A DNA stretch of 34,620 nucleotides from positions 1 to 34,620 of the forward strand of contig JAJEGS010000059.1 in the NCBI GenBank assembly GCA_022819745.1, written 5' to 3'. Source of the DNA: Candidatus Latescibacterota bacterium (lineage in GTDB: Bacteria; Latescibacterota; UBA2968; UBA8231). A program made the translations under genes and the position numbers. The notes under the pieces were generated by a model, which was given only the letters and a program-made list of their open reading frames with translations, did not search any database and was not told the DNA's origin. Below, piece by piece: positions 24,705 to 32,857 of this stretch; positions within the stretch are counted from its first letter, which is position 1; each line of letters begins with the position of its first letter.

Positions 24705-27101
24705 ATGGTCGATTTGCATAGAATAAGCCCCAGCTACAAAGCCCTATACTGCCTAAGTTCTGACTCAATACCCGGTCGTCGGCTCATCCCCGTGGAAGTG
24801 AAGGCCACGCCGAGGCCGTCGAGCGGGGATTTGGCCGGATTGAACGCTTTTCTCGATACCTATGAGGCCGCATCCTTCGGCGTAGTCGCCTGTCCGTGCC
24901 CAGCCCCCAAGGTTTTGTCTTCCCACGTTATTGCCCTGCCGCTCGAAGGCATCTACGAATTCACCCTGCCCGCAGGAGCAATCATCACCGATCTAGTCCT
25001 GTGGATCGACGACAAGCGGGTACAAGGGCTGATCCTCGAAAAAGAAGAGGCGCGCCAAATTTACGACGATATCGTGCGCCAGCGCATCGACCCAGCCCTG
25101 CTCGAACAGGTGACCCCTAACCAATTTCGCCTGAGCATCTTCCCCTTTCCGGCCAACGGCAGCCGCCGCGTCGAATTCGAGTGCATGCAACTCCTCGAAT
25201 CCCGCAGCGGCCGCCTCGACTATTCCTTCCCGCTAGCCCCCGAGACCGACCAGCCCTTGCAAATGGAGCTATTCGTGCTGCGGGCACAGGTGCGCAGCCA
25301 GCACGCCTTTGAGGCAACGACCTCGGGACTGCCGCGGCTCACTGAGATAGACCGACCCGACGCGCACCACGCCAATATCTTCTTCGGCGACGAGCAGATA
25401 AGGCCCCGGGAGGACTTCACCCTGACCATCCGCCAGACCGACGACCGGCCCAAGCCGTCCGTACTCAGCTTTGCGCCGCAGGCAAACGACGACCTAGGCT
25501 ACTACGCCCTGTGGCTGCCGCCCCTGCCCGAATTGACGCAAGGCGATCCCCTGCCGCGCAGCCTGACCTTTGTCATTGATATTTCGTCGAGCATGCAGCA
25601 GGGCAAGCTCCAAGCCGTCAAAGGCGCACTCGCCGCAGCAATTGACGCGCTGGACGCAGCCGATCTGTTCAACATTGTCGTCTTCACCCACCGGGCCGAC
25701 TCCTTTGCCGCCGCCCCAGTGCCCGCCGATCCAGCCAACAAGAGGGCAGCCACTGCCTTCATCAACCAGCAAGACGCGCTCGGCGTGAGCAATTTTGAGG
25801 CGGGGTTGGGCCGCGCCATGCAGCAGGCCTTTCCCGCCAACCGGGTCAACCACGTCATCTTCCTCACCGACGGCCTACCCACCCTCGGAGAACTCGAGCT
25901 AGAGCCTTTGAGCGAGTTGATCGGCGAGTGGTCCGCTGGCCAAGCGCACCTTTTCACCATCGGCGTGGGGCAGGACGTGGACCAGGGATTTTTGACCGGC
26001 TTGGCCGAAGAGCACCGAGGCGAGGCGTACTTCCTCGCAGAAGAAGGCGATATCGAAGCGGCACTCCAAGACCTATTTGAGTCCTTCACCTTTCCCATCT
26101 TGCTACTCGACGAGCTGAGCTTCGATCAAGTGGAAATCCACGACGTCCACCCGCGCGGAGTGGAGGCCCTCGCCGCCGGCCGCGAACTGTTCCAAGTGGG
26201 CCGTTACCGGGGCGGCGGGACCTTCACGTTGAGCTTGATCGGCCACGTGGGGGAAGAGAACGTGAGTGTGGACTTCCCGCTGGAGTTCACCCAAACCGAT
26301 GTCTCGGGCAGCTTGATCCCCCGGCTGTGGGCGTACCAGAAGATCCAAGCCCTCGAAGAGCAGATCGCCCGCTTTGGCGAACAACAGGAACTGCTCGACG
26401 ACATCCTTGCGCTGGGCTTAGAATACCGGCTAGTGACGCGGCGCACCTCGCTGTTTGCACCCGACGACGGCGTCGAGGTCAATCCCGAACCGCGCGGGGA
26501 CGAGGTGGCGTTAAACTTCGGCGATTTCGGCGATTTTTCTGACACTACGGCCGAGGGCAATCAAGAGGACGACGAAGAGTTCTTCTCTACAGACATCAAC
26601 GCCGCCCGTCCAACAACCCACTGGTTGGGCCGCGACTTTTTTCTTGAGGACGAAGTGTGGATTGACCTAGCTTACCAGCCGGGTATGCCCAAGGAACTGT
26701 ACGAAAGCCGCACCTATCAGCCCGCCGAGCTGGCCCACTTTGCCCGATTGGGCCAAGCCATGCTAGTGGTGGTAGAAGAGCGGGCCTACGAGATCCCCGC
26801 GAACGCCCAAGGCAGCCGGCCGGTGCTCCTGCAGAACGCCCCCAACCCCTTCAACGCCTCCACGACAATCTCCTTCCTGATCCCGTTCCGCCTAGCGGGC
26901 GAGCCAACCCGCCTGAGCATCTACAACTTGGCGGGCCAACTCGTGCGCGTGTTGCAGCTTGAGGCGCAGCAGGCTGGCGAGCACCACCTGAGTTGGGACG
27001 GCCGCGACGACTACGGCCGCGAAGTGGCCAGCGGGGTGTACATCTATCGGCTGGACGTGGGCGAGTGGGCCGTGCATCGGCGCATGTTGCTGCTGCGCTA
27101 A
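24705..27101 (+). CDS. VIT/VWA/FlgD-Ig protein with replaced N-terminus (chimeric, possibly degenerate)
   Basis: Open frame of 798 aa from ATG 24705; the true start is uncertain and the frame is open from 24576. Residues about 78-170 are a VIT domain lacking its first strands (LEGIYEFTLPAGAIITD, EEARQIYDDIV, PNQFRLSIFPFPANGSRRVE). A VWA domain lies at about 284-470 with the MIDAS DISSSM and FLTDGLPTLG. An acidic linker (GNQEDDEEFFSTD) precedes a C-terminal FlgD-Ig domain (NPFNASTTISF, IYNLAGQLVRVL, WDGRDDYGREVASGVYIYRL). Such proteins normally have a signal peptide; none is present. The N-terminal segment, RLIPVEVKATPRPSSGDLAG...FGVVACPCPAPK...HVIALP, instead matches the C-terminal tail of DUF4143-type AAA ATPases, fused near 24936. 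A terminator follows. Confidence 0.75.
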   Translation: MVDLHRISPSYKALYCLSSDSIPGRRLIPVEVKATPRPSSGDLAGLNAFLDTYEAASFGVVACPCPAPKVLSSHVIALPLEGIYEFTLPAGAIITDLVLWIDDKRVQGLILEKEEARQIYDDIVRQRIDPALLEQVTPNQFRLSIFPFPANGSRRVEFECMQLLESRSGRLDYSFPLAPETDQPLQMELFVLRAQVRSQHAFEATTSGLPRLTEIDRPDAHHANIFFGDEQIRPREDFTLTIRQTDDRPKPSVLSFAPQANDDLGYYALWLPPLPELTQGDPLPRSLTFVIDISSSMQQGKLQAVKGALAAAIDALDAADLFNIVVFTHRADSFAAAPVPADPANKRAATAFINQQDALGVSNFEAGLGRAMQQAFPANRVNHVIFLTDGLPTLGELELEPLSELIGEWSAGQAHLFTIGVGQDVDQGFLTGLAEEHRGEAYFLAEEGDIEAALQDLFESFTFPILLLDELSFDQVEIHDVHPRGVEALAAGRELFQVGRYRGGGTFTLSLIGHVGEENVSVDFPLEFTQTDVSGSLIPRLWAYQKIQALEEQIARFGEQQELLDDILALGLEYRLVTRRTSLFAPDDGVEVNPEPRGDEVALNFGDFGDFSDTTAEGNQEDDEEFFSTDINAARPTTHWLGRDFFLEDEVWIDLAYQPGMPKELYESRTYQPAELAHFARLGQAMLVVVEERAYEIPANAQGSRPVLLQNAPNPFNASTTISFLIPFRLAGEPTRLSIYNLAGQLVRVLQLEAQQAGEHHLSWDGRDDYGREVASGVYIYRLDVGEWAVHRRMLLLR

Positions 27102-27124
27102 GAGTCGCCCACAGGTCCTGGTAA

Positions 27125-27168
27125 ACGCAAAAAAAGCGCCCGATGCTCTGCTAGCATCGGGCGCTTTT
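27125..27168. terminator. Bidirectional terminator
   Basis: A perfect 15-bp stem (27132-27146 with 27154-27168) of core GCGCCCGATGC with a 7-base loop. A-rich sequence on the left and T4 at the right let it stop transcription from the VWA gene on the plus strand and from the ABC ATPase gene on the minus strand, which converge here. Confidence 0.9.
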
Positions 27169-27195
27169 GGGAATTCCGTTTTGGGCGTAAGAAGT

Positions 27196-27945
27196 TTAAT
27201 GCTCTTTGATGCTGCCCACCTGGATCTCGATGTCTTCACGATTGGCTACCCGCTCTAGCCGCCCATCGCGGATCCAAGCCATGCGGTCGGCGGCCGTGAG
27301 CATTTTGTCGTCGTGGGTCACGGTGATGATCGTCGTCCCCATCTCCTGTTGCAGGCTTTTCATGTAGTCGATGATCTCCTGACCGGTGTTGCTGTCGAGG
27401 TTGCCGGTCGGCTCGTCGGCGAGGATGATGCGCGGCTTGTTGACAAAGGCGCGGGCAATGGCGACGCGCTGCTGTTGACCGCCCGACAGCTCGGAGGGGA
27501 TGTGATGCGCCCGATCGCCCAAGCCGACGATCTTCAAACACTCCAAGGCCCGCCTCTCACCCTCGGCCGTGGTCATGCCGGCAAACACAGTCGGCAGCGA
27601 CACGTTCATCAGCGCACTCATCACCGGCAAGAGATTGTAGGTCTGGAAAATGTACCCCAACTCAAAGCAGCGCACGGCCGCTAGCTGCTGCGTGTTGAGC
27701 GAGGCCAGATTGACGCCTTCAATGAGCACCTCGCCGCCAGTGGGCGTCTGCAGCGCACCGATCATGTTAAAAAGCGTGCTCTTCCCCGACCCAGAAGGCC
27801 CCATAATGGCAAAAAACTCGTTTTCGTACACCTGTAAGGTCAAACCGCGCAACGCGTGGACATGGGTCGATTCGTCGCGGTTTTTGGCATTGTAAACCAT
27901 CTTGACGTCTCGGACGTCGACGATCACATCGTGGCCATTGGACAT
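27196..27945 (-). CDS. ABC transporter ATP-binding protein, LolD/MacB-type
   Basis: Cytoplasmic ATPase of 249 aa that would power a MacB/FtsX-type permease for lipoprotein release or export of lipids, peptides or drugs. Walker A is GPSGSGKST (49-57), then the Q-loop [18 protein letters not shown], the signature LSGGQQQR (153-160), Walker [14 protein letters not shown] (172-184) and the switch histidine VTHD. The [14 protein letters not shown] and ADEPTGNLD wording is that of the LolD/MacB/FtsE group. The start has GGAG 6 bases upstream. No permease gene is adjacent: the neighbours are uvrB upstream and the convergent VWA gene downstream, so this is an orphan subunit within the window. Confidence 0.93.
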   Translation of the reverse strand: MSNGHDVIVDVRDVKMVYNAKNRDESTHVHALRGLTLQVYENEFFAIMGPSGSGKSTLFNMIGALQTPTGGEVLIEGVNLASLNTQQLAAVRCFELGYIFQTYNLLPVMSALMNVSLPTVFAGMTTAEGERRALECLKIVGLGDRAHHIPSELSGGQQQRVAIARAFVNKPRIILADEPTGNLDSNTGQEIIDYMKSLQQEMGTTIITVTHDDKMLTAADRMAWIRDGRLERVANREDIEIQVGSIKEH

Positions 27946-28036
27946 AATGTACTCCTAAAAAATTTGATATCGTTGCTTCAAGACCGGATCAATCTAAAAT
28001 GGACAACGCCGCAGGTCAAATTTAGCGGCGCGCCTG

Positions 28037-30031
28037 TCAACTCACCTGCTGCTCCTTGATCCGCGTGATTTCATCGCGCAGATGCGCGGCCTTCTCAAAA
28101 TCCAAATTGGCCGCCGCGGCCTTCATCTGCTGCTCCAAATCGGCGAGCAGTTCTTCTTGGTCTTCTATTTCTTGGTAGTTGATCGTCGGCTCGGCTGCCA
28201 ATTCAGGTGCCACACCGCGCACGCTTTCGAGTACTGAGGTCGCTTGGATAATCTCTTCCCGGCTGCGGTATATGGTCTCCGGCACAATGGCGTGCTCGGC
28301 GTTATATGCCTCCTGCTTGTGGCGGCGGCGATAGGTCTCGTCTATGGCCCGCTGCATTGAATTGGTGACGTGATCGGCGTAGAAAATCACCTTGCCAGCC
28401 GCATTGCGGGCCGCGCGACCAACCGTTTGGATCAGTGCAACCTCCGAGCGCAGAAAGCCCTCCTTGCTGGCGTCGAGCACGGCCACCAGCGAGACCTCGG
28501 GCAAATCCAAACCCTCGCGCAGCAGGTTGATCCCCACCAGCACGTCAAACTCCCCCAAACGCAAATCGCGGAGGATCTCGACGCGGTCCAACGTCTCAAT
28601 ATCCGAATGTAGGTAGCGCACGCGGATGTCGAGCTGTTCAAAGTAGTCGGCGAGGTTTTCGGCCATGCGCTTGGTCATGGTCGTGACCAAGACCCGCTCG
28701 CGCTTTTCGGCCCGCTGCCTTATCTCTTCGACGAGATCGTCGATCTGCCCCTCTTGCGGCCGCACATCAATGGAGGGATCGACCAATCCCGTGGGCCGGA
28801 TCACCTGCTCGACCACCACGCCGCCCGACTGCTTCAGCTCGTACTCCGCTGGCGTGGCCGACACGAACACCGTCCAGCCCATCCGCTCCTCAAATTCCTT
28901 GAACACCAGCGGCCGATTGTCATAGGCCGACGGCAGGCGGAAGCCGTGTTCGACCAAGGTCTCCTTGCGCGAGCGGTCCCCGCGAAACATGCCCCGGATT
29001 TGCGGCACGGTCACGTGCGACTCGTCGATAAAAAGCAGGTAATCCTCGGGAAAGTAATCGAGCAATACATACGGCGCAGACCCCGGCTGGCGGCCGTCCA
29101 TGTAGCGCGAGTAGTTCTCGATCCCCGGACAGAAGCCGACCTCGCGGATCAATTCCACGTCGTACTTGGTGCGCGTCTCCAGTCGATGCGCCTCCACCAG
29201 CTTATTTTCGGTGCGCAAGTCAAGGAGGTGATGCTCCAACTCGACGAGGATTTGCTCGCAGGCTTGCTCCGTCCGCTCCTCGTCGGTCACGTAGGCTTTG
29301 GCTGGGAAGAGGCTGACGTGTTCGCGCGGCTCCAACACCTCGCCAGTGAGCGCGTCGATCAGGTAGATACCCTCGATCTCGTCGCCAAACATCTCAATGC
29401 GCACGGCGCGCTCTTCCGACCCAGGCACGATCTCGACGATGTCGCCCCGCACCCGAAAGCAGCCGCGTTGCAGTTCAAAATCATTGCGGGTGTAATAGAT
29501 GTCGATTAGGGCGCGCAAAATATCGTCGCGCTCGATTTGCTCGCCCCGCCGCAAAGAGACCTTCTGCTCGTCGTATTCGCGGGGCGAGCCAATGCCGTAA
29601 ATGCACGAGACCGTGGCGACGACGACCACATCGCGGCGCTGCAACAGCGAGGTGATGGCCTTGAGCCGCAAGCGGTCGATCTCCTCGTTGCGCTCGACCT
29701 CCTTCTCGATATACGTGTCCGTGCTCGGCTTGTAGGCTTCGGGCTGGTAGTAGTCGTAGTAGCTGACGAAATACTCGACTGCATTGTCGGGGAAATATCC
29801 CTTGAGTTCGCCGTAGAGCTGGGCGGCCAGCGTCTTGTTGTGCGAGATGACCAAGGCCGGCATCTGCAACTCCTCGATGACGTTGGCCATGGTGAAGGTT
29901 TTGCCGCTGCCCGTCACGCCCAACAGCGTCTGGAGAGCGTGCTGCTGCCGCACGCCTTCGACTAGCTCGGCGATGGCTTGGGGTTGGTCGCCAGCGGGTG
30001 AGTAATCGGCAACCAGTTTGAACTGATCCAT
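28037..30031 (-). CDS. uvrB: Excinuclease ABC subunit B
   Basis: Damage-verifying helicase-like subunit of nucleotide excision repair, cytoplasmic, 664 aa, full length. Walker A GVTGSGKT is at residues 38-45. The beta-hairpin that inserts into DNA is at about 85-115 (VSYYDYYQPEAY). The DESH box is in LLFIDESHVTVPQIRG. Motifs IV-VI include VLVGINLLREGLDLPE and QTVGRAARN, and the C-terminal UVR domain that contacts UvrC is at about 628-660 (DFEKAAHLRDEI). The ATG at 30031 has AAGGAG upstream. The promoter at 30053-30081 lies inside a large inverted repeat. uvrA and uvrC are not in the window. Confidence 0.98.
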   Translation of the reverse strand: MDQFKLVADYSPAGDQPQAIAELVEGVRQQHALQTLLGVTGSGKTFTMANVIEELQMPALVISHNKTLAAQLYGELKGYFPDNAVEYFVSYYDYYQPEAYKPSTDTYIEKEVERNEEIDRLRLKAITSLLQRRDVVVVATVSCIYGIGSPREYDEQKVSLRRGEQIERDDILRALIDIYYTRNDFELQRGCFRVRGDIVEIVPGSEERAVRIEMFGDEIEGIYLIDALTGEVLEPREHVSLFPAKAYVTDEERTEQACEQILVELEHHLLDLRTENKLVEAHRLETRTKYDVELIREVGFCPGIENYSRYMDGRQPGSAPYVLLDYFPEDYLLFIDESHVTVPQIRGMFRGDRSRKETLVEHGFRLPSAYDNRPLVFKEFEERMGWTVFVSATPAEYELKQSGGVVVEQVIRPTGLVDPSIDVRPQEGQIDDLVEEIRQRAEKRERVLVTTMTKRMAENLADYFEQLDIRVRYLHSDIETLDRVEILRDLRLGEFDVLVGINLLREGLDLPEVSLVAVLDASKEGFLRSEVALIQTVGRAARNAAGKVIFYADHVTNSMQRAIDETYRRRHKQEAYNAEHAIVPETIYRSREEIIQATSVLESVRGVAPELAAEPTINYQEIEDQEELLADLEQQMKAAAANLDFEKAAHLRDEITRIKEQQVS

Positions 30032-30052
30032 GTATTCTCCTTAATAGCGGCC

Positions 30053-30081
30053 AATCTAGCCGGATGGCAGCACTCTGTCAA
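30053..30081 (-). promoter_or_regulatory. Promoter of uvrB
   Basis: On the minus strand TTGACA (30076-30081), a 17-base spacer and TAGATT (30053-30058), a perfect -35 and a 4/6 -10, ending 21 bases before the uvrB start. The spacer and part of the -35 are covered by one arm of the inverted repeat 30062-30129, so a protein bound there would block the promoter. Confidence 0.6.
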
Positions 30082-30129
30082 TGTGCCGCGTTCATATTAA
30101 TGACACGATAACACAGATTGCTGCCATCC
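30062..30129. repeat. Inverted repeat with 17-base arms between uvrB and dnaK
   Basis: The arm GGATGGCAGCA-C-TCTGT (30062-30078) is matched by its complement at 30113-30129 in 16 of 17 positions, with 34 bases between. One arm overlaps the uvrB promoter. It could be a pair of operator sites, or an mRNA hairpin. Confidence 0.7.
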
Positions 30130-30315
30130 TGTCGCCATAATCTATTTTATACATTGCCCGTTTTTCGCCGTATTCTCTTGTAAAACAGTATGTTATTTAT
30201 ATTTAGTACATTGCGGCACGTATCTTGCTTTATTTATTTGGGCGTCGCAGCCAGAAATAGTCCGGCCATGCGCGCCTTAACACATCATCCCAATCCAAAC
30301 CTTGGAGAAAAAACA

Positions 30316-32238
30316 ATGGCTAAAGTCATCGGCATTGACTTAGGCACCACCAACTCGTGCGTGGCCGTCATCGAAGGCCAAGACGCGGAGGTCATCGCCA
30401 ACTCCGAAGGGGGCCGCACCACGCCCTCCATGGTCGCCTTCACCAAAGACGGCGAGCGCCTCGTCGGCCAGACCGCCAAGCGCCAAGCCGTCACCAACCC
30501 GCAGAACACGGTCTATTCGATCAAGCGCTTCATGGGCCGTCGCTACGGCGAAGTCTCCAACGAAATCAGCGAAGTTCCCTATGAAGTGGCCTCAAGTGGC
30601 CGCGACATGGCCGTGGCCAAAATCGACGGCAAGGAACACACGCCGCCGGAAATCTCGGCCATGATCTTGCAAAAGATGAAGCAGACGGCCGAAGACTATC
30701 TGGGCGAGGAAGTAAAACAAGCCGTCGTCACCGTCCCGGCCTACTTCAACGACTCCCAACGCCAAGCCACCAAGGACGCGGGCACCATCGCCGGCCTAGA
30801 GGTCTTGCGCATCGTCAACGAGCCGACTGCTGCGGCACTGGCCTACGGCTTAGACAAGGGCGGCACCAACGAGCAGATCGCCGTGTACGACCTCGGCGGC
30901 GGCACCTTCGACATTTCCATCCTCGAACTGGGCGACGGCGTCTTTGAGGTCAAATCCACCAACGGCGACACCCACCTCGGCGGCGACGACTTCGACCAGA
31001 AGATCATCGACTGGCTCGCCGAGGATTTCAAACAGCAAGAGGGCATTGACCTGCGCCAAGACGCAATGGCGCTGCAACGGCTCAAGGAAGCAGCCGAAAA
31101 GGCCAAAATTGAGTTGTCGTCTTCCACTTCGACCGATATTAACCTGCCGTTTATCACCGCCGATCAGACCGGGCCTAAGCACTTGCAAACTACCCTGTCT
31201 CGCGCCCAGTTCGAGCGCTTGGTTGACGACCTAATCGAGCGCACCAAGGCCCCCTGTCAGCAGGCTCTCGCCGATGCCGAGCTACAGCCCAGCGAAATCG
31301 ACCAAGTGATTTTGGTCGGCGGCTCGACGCGCACCCCGAAAATCCAAGCCGTGGTCCAGGAGCTTTTTGGCCGGGAGCCGCATCGCGGCGTCAATCCCGA
31401 CGAGGTCGTGGCCTTGGGCGCGGCCATCCAAGCCGGCGTGCTCGCTGGTGACGTCGATGACATCCTGCTGCTCGACGTCACGCCGCTCTCGCTGGGCATC
31501 GAGACCATGGGCGGAGTGATGACGCGGCTGATCGACCGCAACACCACCATCCCCACCAAGAAGAGCCAAATTTTTTCCACGGCCGCGGACAACCAGCCCT
31601 CGGTAGAAGTCCACGTGCTGCAAGGCGAGCGCGAGTTCGCCAACGACAACCGTACCCTCGGCCGCTTCCACCTCGACGGCATTCCCCCAGCCCCACGCGG
31701 CATGCCTCAGGTCGAGGTGACCTTTGACATCGACGCCAACGGCATCCTCAACGTCGCAGCCAAGGACAAGGGCACCAACAAGGAGCAATCCATCCGCATT
31801 GAGTCGTCCTCGGGCTTGAGCCAAGAGGAAATCGACTCCATGCAGAAGGACGCCGAAGCCCACGCCGATGAGGACAAACAGCGACGCGAAGCCGTCGATC
31901 GCCGCAACGAGGCCGACCAGCTAATCTACGCGACGGAAAAATCCCTAGCCGACTACGGCGACAAGCTGGCCGACGCCGACAAGAAAGGCGTTGAGGACGC
32001 TGTCGCCGCGCTCAAGCAAGCGCTCGAAGGCACGGACGACGAGACCATCGCGCAGGCCATGACCGCACTGCAACAGGCGTCGCACAAGCTGGCCGAGGAA
32101 ATGTATAAGGACGCCCAAGCCCAACAGGCCCAAGGCGAGCCAGCGCCGGAAGGTCCCGCCGATCAGCCGCCGCAAGGGGGCGGGGATACGGAGCCGGTCG
32201 ATGCGGACTTCAAGGTCGTGGATGAGGATAAGAAGTAG
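30316..32238 (+). CDS. dnaK: Molecular chaperone DnaK (Hsp70)
   Basis: ATP-dependent chaperone of 640 aa, cytoplasmic. ATG at 30316 has GGAG upstream and gives the canonical start [21 protein letters not shown]; the frame extends upstream to 30190 without conservation. The nucleotide-binding domain runs to about 385 ([40 protein letters not shown]). The linker is followed by the substrate domain [20 protein letters not shown], the helical lid, and a Q/P-rich tail ending [15 protein letters not shown]. grpE and dnaJ are not adjacent. A terminator follows 27 bases after the stop. Confidence 0.98.
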   Translation: MAKVIGIDLGTTNSCVAVIEGQDAEVIANSEGGRTTPSMVAFTKDGERLVGQTAKRQAVTNPQNTVYSIKRFMGRRYGEVSNEISEVPYEVASSGRDMAVAKIDGKEHTPPEISAMILQKMKQTAEDYLGEEVKQAVVTVPAYFNDSQRQATKDAGTIAGLEVLRIVNEPTAAALAYGLDKGGTNEQIAVYDLGGGTFDISILELGDGVFEVKSTNGDTHLGGDDFDQKIIDWLAEDFKQQEGIDLRQDAMALQRLKEAAEKAKIELSSSTSTDINLPFITADQTGPKHLQTTLSRAQFERLVDDLIERTKAPCQQALADAELQPSEIDQVILVGGSTRTPKIQAVVQELFGREPHRGVNPDEVVALGAAIQAGVLAGDVDDILLLDVTPLSLGIETMGGVMTRLIDRNTTIPTKKSQIFSTAADNQPSVEVHVLQGEREFANDNRTLGRFHLDGIPPAPRGMPQVEVTFDIDANGILNVAAKDKGTNKEQSIRIESSSGLSQEEIDSMQKDAEAHADEDKQRREAVDRRNEADQLIYATEKSLADYGDKLADADKKGVEDAVAALKQALEGTDDETIAQAMTALQQASHKLAEEMYKDAQAQQAQGEPAPEGPADQPPQGGGDTEPVDADFKVVDEDKK

Positions 32239-32264
32239 GAAGCGTTAAATACGCGGTATTATCG

Positions 32265-32291
32265 TAGGGGTGCCCCTTGTGGGTGCCCCTA
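32265..32291 (+). terminator. Terminator after dnaK
   Basis: An 11-bp stem (32265-32275 with 32281-32291; two G-T wobbles) of core TAGGGG/CCCCTA with a 5-base loop, followed by TTGTATTTA. It lies 27 bases after the dnaK stop and before the convergent ATPase/nuclease cassette. Confidence 0.7.
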
Positions 32292-32351
32292 TTGTATTTA
32301 GGGATTAATAAGTCAGGAATATCTCTGCGCTGGAGCACTTGGTACGAATCG

Positions 32352-32857
32352 TTAAACCTGGAGCACCTTCAGGACGTCGTCTCCTAGGGCACGCGCCAGA
32401 TTCCTAGGTTGATTGCAGCGTGCCGTCTTGATGGTCAACTGGCGACCGCGGAAGAGAACCTTGGCGCGGTTAAGCGTCTTGCGTTGCTTCGGGTGAATGC
32501 TCTTACCATGGAACAGGACCGGGTGGCAGATGGTCCTAAAGGCTTTCGGCACAAAGCGATCGGCGAACTCCGCGCCCCGTTGCAATTGCTCGGACACCTC
32601 TGATGCATCGACACCACCGCTTTTAAGTTCCATCGGAACCGCGAAGAGAGTGTCTTTGCTGGTATTTGTAAAAAAAGAACATAGTCACATTGTTTACCTG
32701 CTTCCATCTTGTGAGCCGGAAACGCCCGATCCGCGTCTATCACGACTCGACGAGATGGCACATCCTCCATGAACACCCGGCATCCGTCTCGTCTGCACGA
32801 ATTGCTGAGGTTCTCGGTGCCCACTTGTGTCCGGATTTTGTCGAGAACCTCATTCAT
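32352..32857 (-). CDS. Putative PD-(D/E)XK nuclease-like partner protein, split by a -1 frame discontinuity
   Basis: Small protein downstream of the AAA ATPase. The ATG at 32857 overlaps the ATPase stop by 8 bases (ATGAATGA arrangement), which indicates translational coupling. In the start frame the product is only 140 aa and becomes nonsense after residue 62. Shifting to the -1 frame at the T7 tract (A7 at 32670-32676 on the plus strand) restores a coherent 168-aa protein: CDYVLFF...LFAVPMELKSGGVDASEVSE...QLQRGAEFADRF...HPKQRKTLNRAKVLF, stop at 32352. D58, E77-x-K79 and Q91 fit a PD-(D/E)XK nuclease core, though I do not recognise a named family. The shift site is the slippery heptamer U_UUU_UUA in the correct phase, so programmed frameshifting, a real mutation or a sequencing error are all possible. 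Confidence 0.6.
32670..32676 (-). other. Candidate -1 ribosomal slippery site
   Basis: On the coding strand the codons are CUU UUU UUA, i.e. U_UUU_UUA in the X_XXY_YYZ phase. A -1 slip here continues into the frame that encodes the ELKSGG half of the nuclease-like protein. A short GUUCC-GAU-GGAAC hairpin can form about 30 bases downstream. The length of the run also invites polymerase or assembly error. Confidence 0.45.

Larger units (their letters stand above)
30032..30315. other. Divergent intergenic region between uvrB and dnaK
   Basis: This 284-base region contains the uvrB promoter (30053-30081), a 17-base-arm inverted repeat (30062-30129) and an AT-rich dnaK leader (about 30140-30290). 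For dnaK I see only loose candidates such as TTGTAA at 30178-30183 followed by an AT-rich stretch. There is no CIRCE element and no clear heat-shock sigma promoter. GGAG lies 8 bases before the dnaK ATG. Confidence 0.55.

Noticed and set aside
28754..29509. Open frame of 251 codons opposite uvrB
   Set aside because: Antisense shadow of a well-conserved uvrB sequence.
30130..30315. CIRCE or heat-shock sigma promoter upstream of dnaK
   Set aside because: No TTAGCACTC-N9-GAGTGCTAA and no convincing CTTGAA/CCCCAT pair were found.
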